From Bacteroidota bacterium (GTDB lineage: Bacteria > Bacteroidota > Bacteroidia > 2-12-FULL-35-15): a stretch of DNA of 35,140 nt. Made by a program: the position numbers and the translations under genes. The notes beneath the pieces are model-generated. The model was not told the DNA's origin. It did not search any database and saw only the letters and a program-made list of their open reading frames with translations. Location of the stretch: assembly GCA_003151815.1 (NCBI GenBank), contig PLYN01000048.1:1-35140 (forward strand). Reading direction: 5' to 3'. Positions 16,574-25,394 of the stretch are shown one piece after another (positions within the stretch are counted from its first letter, which is position 1; each line of letters begins with the position of its first letter).

Positions 16574-19500
16574 AACGGTTTTTAGCTATTTCAATTGATT
16601 TTTCAATAATGTCGTTTAATTGTTGTGATTCAATTTGAATATCATATTTGTCTTGAAGTTCATAAACCATATCATCAATCTGTTGTTTCATTTTATTTAT
16701 AATATCCGGTTTCACTTTCCAATCAACAATAACATTTGACGTAATAATATTTTCAATGTTGATGGCTATTTCAACCGTAACCTGTTTTAGAATATCCTTT
16801 GATAATGTGCTTTTCAGAATTTCACCGGACTGTCTGAAAAAGGCTTGTGCATTTTCGTTATTAACCAATTCATTCGGAATATTATCATCTTTTCTATCAC
16901 GCACCGATTCCATTATATCCGTTACTTGCTTCAGGTATTCGGCATCGTTGAGCCTTCGCATGGTGTATTGCTCAATTACTTCTTCCAACATCTTACTGAA
17001 TTTTTTATAAAATGCAGGATCTTCACCCATTTTTTCATTAATGGTTTTTGAGGTGCGTGAAGCAATTAAATCGGCACGTGCAGCCGGATTGGAATGTTGT
17101 TCAACTTCTTTTTCAAATGCACTTTTATCAAATATGTTTACCTGTTTAGTAAGTTGTATCACTTCATCTGAAGTAACGTGCGTGTTAATCAATTTTTGAA
17201 TTTGCGCTTCATACTGGCGGTAATCAATGCCATCACTATACCGGGCTTTAACTGAAACTCGCAGGCTCAAAAAAGTTTTAGCATCATCCGTATATTTCTT
17301 TTTAAGCTCTTCAGAAGTATTCTCAACAAACTCAACTGTTGAAAGTGCCAATTTTAATGTGCGAACAAACAGAGATAAGCGCTCATAGAATTTATCACGA
17401 ATATCTTTTGGTCGTAATAATCTTTCATAAGCCTCTGCATCTGCTTTATTTTCTATGGTTTTGAAAATATCCCAAAGTTGAGAGTGGCGTTCTGCTAATT
17501 TGCTTACTTCTTCTTTTACATTGGTAAGCGTACCCATCAAGTCGTCTTCATCAAATTCGTCTAAGCCACTATACGTTGTTAATGCTTGGTCAAGATTGCC
17601 GAGATTACCATAGTAATCTATTATATAACCAAAGTCTTTGCCTTCAAATACACGATTAACCCTTGCAATAGCTTGTAGTAATCCATGTTCTTTTAATTGC
17701 TTGTCTAAATACAAGATTGTATTGCGAGGTGCATCAAATCCGGTGAGGAGTTTATCCACTACAATAATTATTTCAGGATCATCACCATTCTTAAAGCCAT
17801 TAATAATTTGCTTATTGTATTCTTTTTCACTGGCGAATTGCTGCATGGCTTTTTTCCAAAACTTCAAAACTTTGTCATTAGGTTCTCCATAAATACTGTC
17901 GGTTCCTTCACGAGTATCAGGCGGTGAAATAATTACTTCGGTTTTTACTAAGCCAATCTCATCAAAGCATTCTTTGTATTTAATTGCGGATAATTTTGAA
18001 TTGCAAGCCAACTGCCCTTTAAATCCTGTACCACGCCAGTTACGATTGTAGTGCAAACTTATATCCCATGCGCAACGGTGGATGCGCTGTTCCGCTTCAT
18101 TTAGATGTTCCCCTTTTGCAAATTTTTTTTTTAAATCTGCCTTTTGATATTCAGTTAAAGGTTCGGATACAAAATCAAAAAAAGTATCAATGGGTTTTTG
18201 ATTTACGTTTTGTACAACCTGTCTTCCTTCGTACAAAAGGGGTACAACCGCTTTATCTTTTACAGCCTGATCTATGGTATATTTATCAATAATGCCCCCA
18301 AATTTATATGCTGTGTTTTTTTCTTTCTTCATTAAAGGTGTTCCGGTAAACCCTATATAACAACCCATTTTAATGATGGTGCGCATATTCACATTAGCAC
18401 GTCCATATTGGCTGCGATGACTTTCATCCACCAAAATAAAAATATCTCGTGTGGGCGAAGATTCAATTCCTGCTTTTACGGCTGCTTCAAACTTATTGAT
18501 AACAGTAGTAATAATATGATCTTTATTGTCGGTTAATAATTCAACCAAATCCTTTCCTGTTTTAGCCTGTGTAACATCCTTACCGCAACTGTGAAAGGTT
18601 TTATAAATCTGGTCGTCCAAATCAATTCTATCCGTAACTAAAATAATTTTGGGATTCACTATACCTTGTTCTAAAGAAAGGCATTTACCTAACATCACCA
18701 TTGTAAGCGATTTTCCACTACCCTGCGTATGCCAAATTACTCCGCCTTGTCGCTTGCCATTTTCAATGTGTTTAATTCGTTGTAAGGTTTTCTTTACTCC
18801 AAAATATTGCTGATAACGTGGTAGTTTTTTTACACCGGCATCATACACAATAAATTTGTATGCTAATTCTATTAAACGCTCCTGATTTAACAATCCATAA
18901 AGCAAATGATCCTGTTGGGTTACAGCGATGGTGTTTTTTTCCAAGCCATCAAAATGATTTCTTACATACTTGTATCGTTCAGAAAATAATTTATTTTTTT
19001 GCTCAACACTTAGCGGTTTGTTTTTAAGTGCAAATAAATTGCGATTGTATTCTTCATTTTCTTCGCTATTGTTGAATTGCTCTTTCCACACCGACCAAAA
19101 TTCAGCATTACTCCCAACTGTTGCGTAACGTGCATCGTTTGTTGCAAGGCTTAATAATACCTGAGCGTATATAAACAATTGAGGAATACCGTCCTCCATT
19201 AACTGATTACGCAAATGCTGTGAAATAGCTTGTTCAACAGGTTTCTTGCCATCGGCAGTAACTAAATCGGGGCGTTTACATTCAATAATTCCGAATGGAA
19301 TACCATTTACAAATAATACAATATCGGGGCGATAGGTTTCATTTTTTCCAATTCGCTCAACAGCCATTTCCTCTGTAACATGAAAAACATTGTTGCGCCA
19401 GTTTTGCCAATCAATATAATGAAGGGTAAAACTTTTTATATCGCTACCAATATTTTCTTCAAAACTTTTACCGAGTGTAAGTAAATCATAAACCTTTTCG

Positions 19501-19781
19501 TTGGTGATTACTAAGCCATCCTTTAATGGAAAATCTTTTATAGCCTGAACAGCTTTTGAAATATTGTTGTTTGAAAAATTATACTGCTGCTCACGAAATT
19601 CAATTTTATTTTGTTTGCGTATTTGTTGCTCTAAAATATTTTCTAATATCACGTTGCTCTGCTTGTTACCTCTTTCTTTATCTACTTCCTTTGGAGTTAG
19701 GTATATGTAGCCCATGTTTTGCAAAATCTGCAAAGCAGGAATCTGTGAACTGTGATCTTCTGTAAATGACGGCGTTTCCAT
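16566..19781 (-). CDS. hsdR: Type I restriction enzyme subunit R
   Basis: The motor and nuclease subunit of a type I R-M system; it translocates DNA and cuts far from the site. The 1071-residue product has an N-terminal PD-(D/E)XK nuclease (PDIVLFVNGIPFGIIECKRP, near residues 150-170), then SF2 helicase motifs: Walker A TQGSGKSLTM (near 353), DESHRSQYG (near 451), FTGTPLM and the motif VI region LLQAIARVNRVF. A helical C-terminal part for HsdM binding follows. Length is normal and no break is seen. It is preceded by the DinD gene with one base between stop and start, and it overlaps the metallopeptidase gene. Confidence 0.97.
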   Translation of the reverse strand: METPSFTEDHSSQIPALQILQNMGYIYLTPKEVDKERGNKQSNVILENILEQQIRKQNKIEFREQQYNFSNNNISKAVQAIKDFPLKDGLVITNEKVYDLLTLGKSFEENIGSDIKSFTLHYIDWQNWRNNVFHVTEEMAVERIGKNETYRPDIVLFVNGIPFGIIECKRPDLVTADGKKPVEQAISQHLRNQLMEDGIPQLFIYAQVLLSLATNDARYATVGSNAEFWSVWKEQFNNSEENEEYNRNLFALKNKPLSVEQKNKLFSERYKYVRNHFDGLEKNTIAVTQQDHLLYGLLNQERLIELAYKFIVYDAGVKKLPRYQQYFGVKKTLQRIKHIENGKRQGGVIWHTQGSGKSLTMVMLGKCLSLEQGIVNPKIILVTDRIDLDDQIYKTFHSCGKDVTQAKTGKDLVELLTDNKDHIITTVINKFEAAVKAGIESSPTRDIFILVDESHRSQYGRANVNMRTIIKMGCYIGFTGTPLMKKEKNTAYKFGGIIDKYTIDQAVKDKAVVPLLYEGRQVVQNVNQKPIDTFFDFVSEPLTEYQKADLKKKFAKGEHLNEAEQRIHRCAWDISLHYNRNWRGTGFKGQLACNSKLSAIKYKECFDEIGLVKTEVIISPPDTREGTDSIYGEPNDKVLKFWKKAMQQFASEKEYNKQIINGFKNGDDPEIIIVVDKLLTGFDAPRNTILYLDKQLKEHGLLQAIARVNRVFEGKDFGYIIDYYGNLGNLDQALTTYSGLDEFDEDDLMGTLTNVKEEVSKLAERHSQLWDIFKTIENKADAEAYERLLRPKDIRDKFYERLSLFVRTLKLALSTVEFVENTSEELKKKYTDDAKTFLSLRVSVKARYSDGIDYRQYEAQIQKLINTHVTSDEVIQLTKQVNIFDKSAFEKEVEQHSNPAARADLIASRTSKTINEKMGEDPAFYKKFSKMLEEVIEQYTMRRLNDAEYLKQVTDIMESVRDRKDDNIPNELVNNENAQAFFRQSGEILKSTLSKDILKQVTVEIAINIENIITSNVIVDWKVKPDIINKMKQQIDDMVYELQDKYDIQIESQQLNDIIEKSIEIAKNRYE

Positions 19782-19782
19782 A

Positions 19783-20640
19783 TTATTTTTTCTTTTTACC
19801 TTTTGCTGTTTTTGAATCTTTCAGCACTTTTTTATCATCACCATCAAGCTTACGTTGTATTTTTTTAACATCATCGGCAGCAGGTAAGTTTTCAGGATGT
19901 ATACCTCTTTCTACAAGCATTTTTCGCACAGCAGCACTATTATCAACATGTTCTTTCTCAATAGGGTTTTGCCCTTTTAAATCTTTGCTTTGAACATTTA
20001 GTCCTGTCATTTCGGCTGCAAGGTCTTTTGCTTTAATGCTAATGGTTGGTAGAAAATCAGCAACAGGTCTGCTGTCGGGAACACCCATTTTCTTTTTTAA
20101 TTGCTGTGTTGATAAACGAAACAAAGCTTGGTCGCCTTTAGAACGAATAATTGCGAATCCCTGATTATCCACACCACGTTCATAAAGAATCCCCGATAGT
20201 TGTTTTTCTGTTTGGCTTAGTTTTTCACGTGCTTTTACACGCTCAAATTCGAGCATGCGTTGCTCAATAATTTCGGCACGTCTTGTTTGAACAGCAAAAT
20301 AATTTTGAGCAAAAGCAATTTCTTGTTTACGGCTATCTCCATTTTGAGCCACTAAATAGCAGGCATAGCGCGTTAATGCAATATCATCAATTGGTCTCTC
20401 CGTTTCAGAGCCTATTGTAACCATTTTCCTGACTTCAGGAAAATGGTTACTTTCATTTTCTCCGGCATTCCGACAAGCATCTTTGGCTTTTTGAATAACT
20501 TTTTCAAAATTCTCCCATTTACTATATCCTAACAGAGTTTGTATTTCTCTCGCACTCCAACATTCTATTCCCTCAATGTTTGATGCAGCAGATTCAAACT
20601 GTGCAAAAAGTTGTTGTATTTCTTCTGATTTCATTGTCAT
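19783..20640 (-). CDS. DinD-like protein (DNA-damage-inducible protein D family)
   Basis: The 285-residue product matches the DinD family throughout: GIECWSAREIQTLLGYSKWENF (BRO-N-like N-terminus), PIDDIALTRYACYLVAQNGD, and RRAEIIEQRMLEFERVKAREKLSQTEKQL. It ends in a Lys-rich tail (KGKKKK). In E. coli DinD is SOS-induced and has been reported to inhibit RecA filaments. Within type I R-M operons of Bacteroidota the role is unknown, perhaps tying restriction to DNA damage. The start may be M1 or M3 (ATG at 20634). It follows the PD-(D/E)XK-like gene after 65 bases and is nearly fused to hsdR. Confidence 0.9.
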   Translation of the reverse strand: MTMKSEEIQQLFAQFESAASNIEGIECWSAREIQTLLGYSKWENFEKVIQKAKDACRNAGENESNHFPEVRKMVTIGSETERPIDDIALTRYACYLVAQNGDSRKQEIAFAQNYFAVQTRRAEIIEQRMLEFERVKAREKLSQTEKQLSGILYERGVDNQGFAIIRSKGDQALFRLSTQQLKKKMGVPDSRPVADFLPTISIKAKDLAAEMTGLNVQSKDLKGQNPIEKEHVDNSAAVRKMLVERGIHPENLPAADDVKKIQRKLDGDDKKVLKDSKTAKGKKKK

Positions 20641-20705
20641 TTATTTTATGATTTATATTTTTACTTTTTTTATATGAGATTATTCCATTGATATTTAATA
20701 TTGAT

Positions 20706-21911
20706 TTATTTAGGAAAATGAAAAAACATTAGTTCTAAATAAATTGGTTGACCTTTATCTGAGGGTAGCGAGAACTCTAAACTGTAGGAAGATTTATTCG
20801 TTACTCCCAGTTCCTTTTTAAAATTCGGATGCTCTTTAGCGCTTTGAATACCTTTTTGAACGACTTCATTTATTCCATCATTGTCAACAAACATTATAAT
20901 TGAAGTTTTTGTATCACGCCAAGTTAAATAAGACAATAGCTGATCAATAGTTTCTTTCATTCCTTTTTGCCCAGTCCAAAATTTACACTCTGCAACAAAT
21001 AAATTTGTACCATCCTTATACTTAATAAGAATATCTGTTTTTCCTTTTTTATTAAATGTTTCCGTTGTGGTTGTAGCTCCTTCATATCTGCTTTCAAGAA
21101 ACATCGTTATAAAATCACGTAGCGCCTCTTCACCTTTATCTTTATATATTGATGGGCGCTTTTCCATCGTTGCGCCAACTTCCACAATTAAAGAAAGAAT
21201 ATTTTTATAAGTAGATGAATCTAAAGCAGGGTGCGACTTAAATTCCTTTTCTCCGGAAGCCGAAAGGATAGGCAATGCTCTCTTTTTTACTGTTGGTACG
21301 GTAAATATAGAAGTAGTATCCTTGTTTACTTTTAAGTTGATCGATTCAAAAAAAGAATCTTCCTCTAAAAATTCTTTTTTTCTTTTATTAAAATTCGATT
21401 CAATAATTCCTTTTAGTTCTACATTCCATTTATTCACATCGCTATTAATATTGTTGACGTTAAAAAATGCTTTGTGTAATGCGTCTTTTTTCATTGAATC
21501 GTACTCTTCCTTAGTTTTATTCCTTACAATAAAAGAAAGAGTAACTTGATTTGAATGTGTTAGAATAATATTATAGGAAACCATACCCATAGATGAAGGG
21601 GCTATTCTAAATAATTCAGCGGAGCCGGTAAAGGGAACAGAATAGTTAAAATTATAAACTTCAACTTCGTAACTTACTCCTCTAAAGTGATCTTCCATTC
21701 TTTGTTTTTGCTTTGTAGGTTCATCTATCTTTTCACTTTCATAATGAATTACAATTGGCTCCAAGGCAAAATGCTCAAGGAGATATGCTTTATATTCTTC
21801 TTCATTAATGCTCAGGATATACTTTTTATCCTTTCCAAAAACTTCTTTTTGAACCTGTATTTTTCGTGATTCATAATACTCGAACCATCCTATTTCGTTA
21901 AATGATTTCAT
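20706..21911 (-). CDS. Uncharacterised PD-(D/E)XK-like nuclease protein
   Basis: A 401-residue protein I do not recognise as a named family. The C-terminal 150 residues look like a restriction-endonuclease fold: a Glu-containing helix (GEEALRDFITMFLESRYEG), TDILIKYKDGTNLFVAECKFW (Asp near residue 293, Glu-x-Lys near 307-309) and a following helix with Gln (IDQLLSYL). This matches the D...ExK core, which is the basis of the call. The 250 N-terminal residues are of unknown fold. It sits between the coiled-coil membrane protein and DinD in the R-M operon, with the longest gaps of the operon (78 bases before, 65 after). A palindrome, TTGCTA/TAGCAA (21940-21955), lies upstream, which could mean its own regulation. 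Confidence 0.75.
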   Translation of the reverse strand: MKSFNEIGWFEYYESRKIQVQKEVFGKDKKYILSINEEEYKAYLLEHFALEPIVIHYESEKIDEPTKQKQRMEDHFRGVSYEVEVYNFNYSVPFTGSAELFRIAPSSMGMVSYNIILTHSNQVTLSFIVRNKTKEEYDSMKKDALHKAFFNVNNINSDVNKWNVELKGIIESNFNKRKKEFLEEDSFFESINLKVNKDTTSIFTVPTVKKRALPILSASGEKEFKSHPALDSSTYKNILSLIVEVGATMEKRPSIYKDKGEEALRDFITMFLESRYEGATTTTETFNKKGKTDILIKYKDGTNLFVAECKFWTGQKGMKETIDQLLSYLTWRDTKTSIIMFVDNDGINEVVQKGIQSAKEHPNFKKELGVTNKSSYSLEFSLPSDKGQPIYLELMFFHFPK

Positions 21912-21939
21912 TTTATATGTTAATTCTTTTTGTTATTAC

Positions 21940-21955
21940 TTGCTAATAATAGCAA
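21940..21955. promoter_or_regulatory. Small palindrome upstream of the PD-(D/E)XK-like gene
   Basis: TTGCTAATAATAGCAA has 6-bp arms and a 4-base centre. It lies about 30 bases before the start at 21911, within the 78-base gap. It could be an operator or a small stem-loop in the operon mRNA. Confidence 0.35.
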
Positions 21956-21989
21956 AGTAGGAATTGGTAATTAAATAACCGTATTTCCA

Positions 21990-23426
21990 TTATTTTTTTA
22001 TTTCTTTTACTGCATCAGTAAGAATTTTAACATTGTCAGTTAATTTTCGCATATTGACACTAAATATACTTCCTGCTTTTTCAGTTTGTATTTTTGGTGT
22101 AATATAAATTTTCTGAACAGAATCCATAATAAGTGATTCTTTATTTTCGGGATTATTAAGTTTATCCGAGTAAGCAGTTATTGTCATTGCAACTGCCGCT
22201 TTAAAGGCATACTCCTCTTGTAAATTTCTTTCTTTTGTATATTGATTTACTGTAAACCCAAGAAGGATAAACATAGGTACTGTTTTGATAATATTAACTA
22301 TGACAATTCCCCATTCAACGCTTACAGGTATTTCTTGAAAGAACCGAGTGAAAACTGCTACAACCCAAAGAATTGTAATGCCTGTCATTACTGGCATTGC
22401 CCATTTCCAAAAATTCACAGGCTTTTTTAACTCATCTTTTCTCGTGTTGAAAGTATGACCAAGAGAACCATCGGCAGCTAATCCGGTAAGTTTAATTATT
22501 TCAGCTTCCTTTTGCTCAAAAAATACTTTTTTTCCCTCAACATATTTTAAAGTTTCATTAAAGGTCTCATTCTGTTTTTGAAACACATCTATTTTTTGTT
22601 TAAGAGATTCTTCTAATTCAGTTTGAGCTTTTTTATGGGCATCAAAAATTATTATGTCATCCTCCATTTTTTTCTTAATATCTGCTAAGTTTTGCTTTTG
22701 GGTTTCGAGGATTGCATTGATGTCGGATTTAAGTGTGTTTCCTTCTTTACTATAATTAGTTATTTCAGTAAGGAGTACTTTAGCTTGGGTATGATCTTGT
22801 ACAATAGTTTGTAGTTCTGTTGTTTTTGCAGCAAAAAAATCAACGACCTTTTGTCTTTCTGAGGTTAACGTATCTACGGTATTTTGTTTTTCTGCTGTTA
22901 ATAGATCCACCACTTTTTGTTTTTCATTTGATAAATCGGATATTAAGACTTCGACCTTTTTTTTATCTTCTCCTAATTGATTTTTCAATAAAGTAATTTC
23001 TTCCGTTTTGGTTTTAAGATCAATAGCTTTAACATCATGAACTTTCATTGTTGATTTCTGCCAAAAACCCCAATTAATTTGATATTCCACTAACCACCTT
23101 ATCTGATTTTCCAATCCATCTAAAGGCTGTTTAGTTGAAATTGCTGTGATTATTTGGTTTAGCATAACAGATAAGTCGCCTTCACCTCTTTGTGGATGCA
23201 CATAATTAAATGGAAGAAAGAAAGAAGAATCACTCTGCAATTCAGATTTGAATTGAGCGAATAAATCCTTTAAGGTCATTATCCAAAAAGGTATTGGTTT
23301 TCCTAAAACGAGAATTTGTGTTATATCCCCTTTGTCTTTGTATGCCTCTGTAATTGATTCTTCAATATTAAGTTGTTCAAATTGATTACAAAGTTGAACA
23401 ATTGTTTCTTTTTGAGTTGCATCCAT
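21990..23426 (-). CDS. Coiled-coil membrane protein of unknown function
   Basis: The 478-residue protein has a globular N-terminus (to about residue 130) containing Trp and aromatic residues, then a coiled coil to about residue 315. This includes three 11-residue repeats (KQKVVDLLTAE, KQNTVDTLTSE, RQKVVDFFAAK). Two hydrophobic membrane segments follow (WAMPVMTGITILWVVAVF and IVIVNIIKTVPMFILLGF). A C-terminal soluble part of about 90 residues ends in a helix. The arrangement resembles membrane-anchored sensors or spacers, but I know no family that fits. It lies between hsdS and the PD-(D/E)XK-like gene, within the R-M operon, 12 bases after hsdS. The role is unknown. Confidence 0.8.
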   Translation of the reverse strand: MDATQKETIVQLCNQFEQLNIEESITEAYKDKGDITQILVLGKPIPFWIMTLKDLFAQFKSELQSDSSFFLPFNYVHPQRGEGDLSVMLNQIITAISTKQPLDGLENQIRWLVEYQINWGFWQKSTMKVHDVKAIDLKTKTEEITLLKNQLGEDKKKVEVLISDLSNEKQKVVDLLTAEKQNTVDTLTSERQKVVDFFAAKTTELQTIVQDHTQAKVLLTEITNYSKEGNTLKSDINAILETQKQNLADIKKKMEDDIIIFDAHKKAQTELEESLKQKIDVFQKQNETFNETLKYVEGKKVFFEQKEAEIIKLTGLAADGSLGHTFNTRKDELKKPVNFWKWAMPVMTGITILWVVAVFTRFFQEIPVSVEWGIVIVNIIKTVPMFILLGFTVNQYTKERNLQEEYAFKAAVAMTITAYSDKLNNPENKESLIMDSVQKIYITPKIQTEKAGSIFSVNMRKLTDNVKILTDAVKEIKK

Positions 23427-23438
23427 TTTTTCTATGTT

Positions 23439-24623
23439 TTAATTTTTTATTCTTTTTTTTCCTGTTAACAACACCTGCATTAAACCTTTTTTTTGTTGCT
23501 TACAATGTTCTAACTGTGTTTTTAATGATTGTATTTCTTCATCGGCTGCGGAAATAACCGATGCTATTTTTTGCTGTTCTTTTATTGAAACTGGTATTTT
23601 CAAAGCAATATTTTCAAAATCGGTTTTTGAAACTTCTAAAAAAGTACTACCATTTGCAAGTCGCAAAAGAATATTTTTCATTGGTAGAAATGAATAATAT
23701 AGAAACTCAATTTCAATTTTCTCATTTGGAATAATGCTTTTGAACCCTTGATTTGTGGACATTTCAACCGAGTTAATTGCACAATCACCAACAGTCGCCC
23801 TTGTACAAACAATAAGAGATTTAGGTGGGAGAATATTTGCAGAGCTGTTTTTTAATCCGAGTTCAGTTATTGTTCTTTCCGTTTCGTTAATATATTTTTT
23901 TCCTTTTAATTTTGTTATTTCTGTCGGTGTACACCAAAGAATTTTACCGTTAAAAAATTCTTCTTTATTTGTATCAGGTGTCCCACCCGAAACTACCTTA
24001 CCTAAATCTTTAATCAAAATGGATTTCCACTTCTCACTCTTAAACTCCTTAAACCGTTTCTTTCCAGTAAGCAGTTGTTGCATCAAGGCTTTTTTGTTGC
24101 GTTCCTTTCTTTTAATAAGGGTTTCTAAAGTTTCAATGGATTCGTCCCAAGTGCTTAGGAGTTGGGCTATTTTAGTTTGTTGCGGGATTGGTGGGATTGG
24201 TATTTGAATAGCTGAAATTGTTGCAGCGCTTAAACTTGGCACACCTGATGCTTCATTGTAGAATTTCCAATTGATTGCAGTAAATCTATAATATAACCAT
24301 TTCGGAAATATTTTTTTAGTGTCGATTTCTGTATAAAATAAAGTGTCAACTGTCCAGAAAGGAGCATCCATATATCTTGGCTTATCTATTGTTCCTTTTC
24401 GCCCAATTAAAACAGATGGTTTATCATAAAGGAAACTATCTGTCCTTCCCATTTCTCCACCAGTGCCTAATATTGGATATTTCCCATTTTCAGTTGCAAT
24501 GCTCTTTTGGTCTTTACCATATTTAATTTTCAAAATAGAATCAATTCTTGCAACAGTCCAATCCTTTGGTATCATTCCAATTGGTGTTGCTTTTAAAGCG
24601 GTATTATTATTTTCTTTTGCCAT
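23439..24623 (-). CDS. hsdS: Type I restriction enzyme specificity subunit S
   Basis: The DNA-recognition subunit. The 394-residue protein has two target recognition domains (about residues 18-150 and 205-335). Each is followed by a conserved helical spacer: PPIPQQTKIAQLLSTWDESI...KKALMQQLLTGKKRF and EEQQKIASVISAADEEIQ...KGLMQVLLTGKKRI. The repeated LLTGKKR ends show the two-fold layout of a full-length HsdS with a bipartite target; the target sequence itself cannot be read off. It starts one base after the phosphoesterase gene stop. Confidence 0.95.
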   Translation of the reverse strand: MAKENNNTALKATPIGMIPKDWTVARIDSILKIKYGKDQKSIATENGKYPILGTGGEMGRTDSFLYDKPSVLIGRKGTIDKPRYMDAPFWTVDTLFYTEIDTKKIFPKWLYYRFTAINWKFYNEASGVPSLSAATISAIQIPIPPIPQQTKIAQLLSTWDESIETLETLIKRKERNKKALMQQLLTGKKRFKEFKSEKWKSILIKDLGKVVSGGTPDTNKEEFFNGKILWCTPTEITKLKGKKYINETERTITELGLKNSSANILPPKSLIVCTRATVGDCAINSVEMSTNQGFKSIIPNEKIEIEFLYYSFLPMKNILLRLANGSTFLEVSKTDFENIALKIPVSIKEQQKIASVISAADEEIQSLKTQLEHCKQQKKGLMQVLLTGKKRIKN

Positions 24624-24624
24624 T

Positions 24625-25383
24625 TTAACTGTTAATTAGTGCATCGGTTTTAAATAAGCTATTCTCACCGTTCTGCACATAGCCCAATTGATTCGTTAGC
24701 ATCAGCGTATTGCCAATTTTAAAATCGGGCGTGTTGGTATGATGGTGTCCATATACCCAATAATTTATATTGGATGGTTCTATAAAATCAAAAAGTTCTA
24801 CTGCAAATGCTTCGTTTAAAATAGTGCCTTTGTAATGTGGAGGATAATTTAAAAGAGTAGGGACGTGATGCGTTACTACTATGGTTTTGCCAATGTGCTT
24901 TTGTTTGAGTTCGTTTTGCAGATAATTTATACTCTCTTCGTGAAATTGATTGAATTGTGTTGCAGAAAATCTATGCTTGTCGTATTTAATAACGTGGAAA
25001 TCGTTCATTCCACGTTCTATGTGCCACTCATTTGCTTGGCTGATTTTAGACCACAGCGTTGAGAAAACTATTTTAACATCATCGTGAACTACTGATGTGT
25101 TGTTCAATAAAAAAACATTGTCTTTAATTTTTTCGGTAAACGAACCACTCCGATTAACTGCATTGGAGTTGTAGTATTCGTGATTACCAGGAATCCAATA
25201 TGTTGTTTTAAAATTGTCGGAAATATATTTAAAAAAATCTTTCTGCTTTTCCATTATGGCAAAAAGAGTTATATCGCCTGCCAACAAAAGAATATCACCC
25301 ATTGGTTTCAGTGGGTTTTGTTTCAGGAAATTTTTATTTTCCTGAAACTCGATATGCAGGTCGGAGCAATATTGTATTTTCAT
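24625..25383 (-). CDS. Calcineurin-like metallophosphoesterase inside the R-M operon
   Basis: A 252-residue protein with all metal-binding motifs of the family: SDLHIE, LLAGDIT, PGNHEYY, VVTHHVP and VYGHHHT. It should be a two-metal phosphoesterase. The substrate is unknown; relatives act on phosphodiesters, nucleotides or phosphoproteins. It is placed between hsdM (11 bases) and hsdS (1 base), so it should be translated with the restriction enzyme. Confidence 0.92.
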   Translation of the reverse strand: MKIQYCSDLHIEFQENKNFLKQNPLKPMGDILLLAGDITLFAIMEKQKDFFKYISDNFKTTYWIPGNHEYYNSNAVNRSGSFTEKIKDNVFLLNNTSVVHDDVKIVFSTLWSKISQANEWHIERGMNDFHVIKYDKHRFSATQFNQFHEESINYLQNELKQKHIGKTIVVTHHVPTLLNYPPHYKGTILNEAFAVELFDFIEPSNINYWVYGHHHTNTPDFKIGNTLMLTNQLGYVQNGENSLFKTDALINS

Positions 25384-25394
25384 TTTATAAATCT

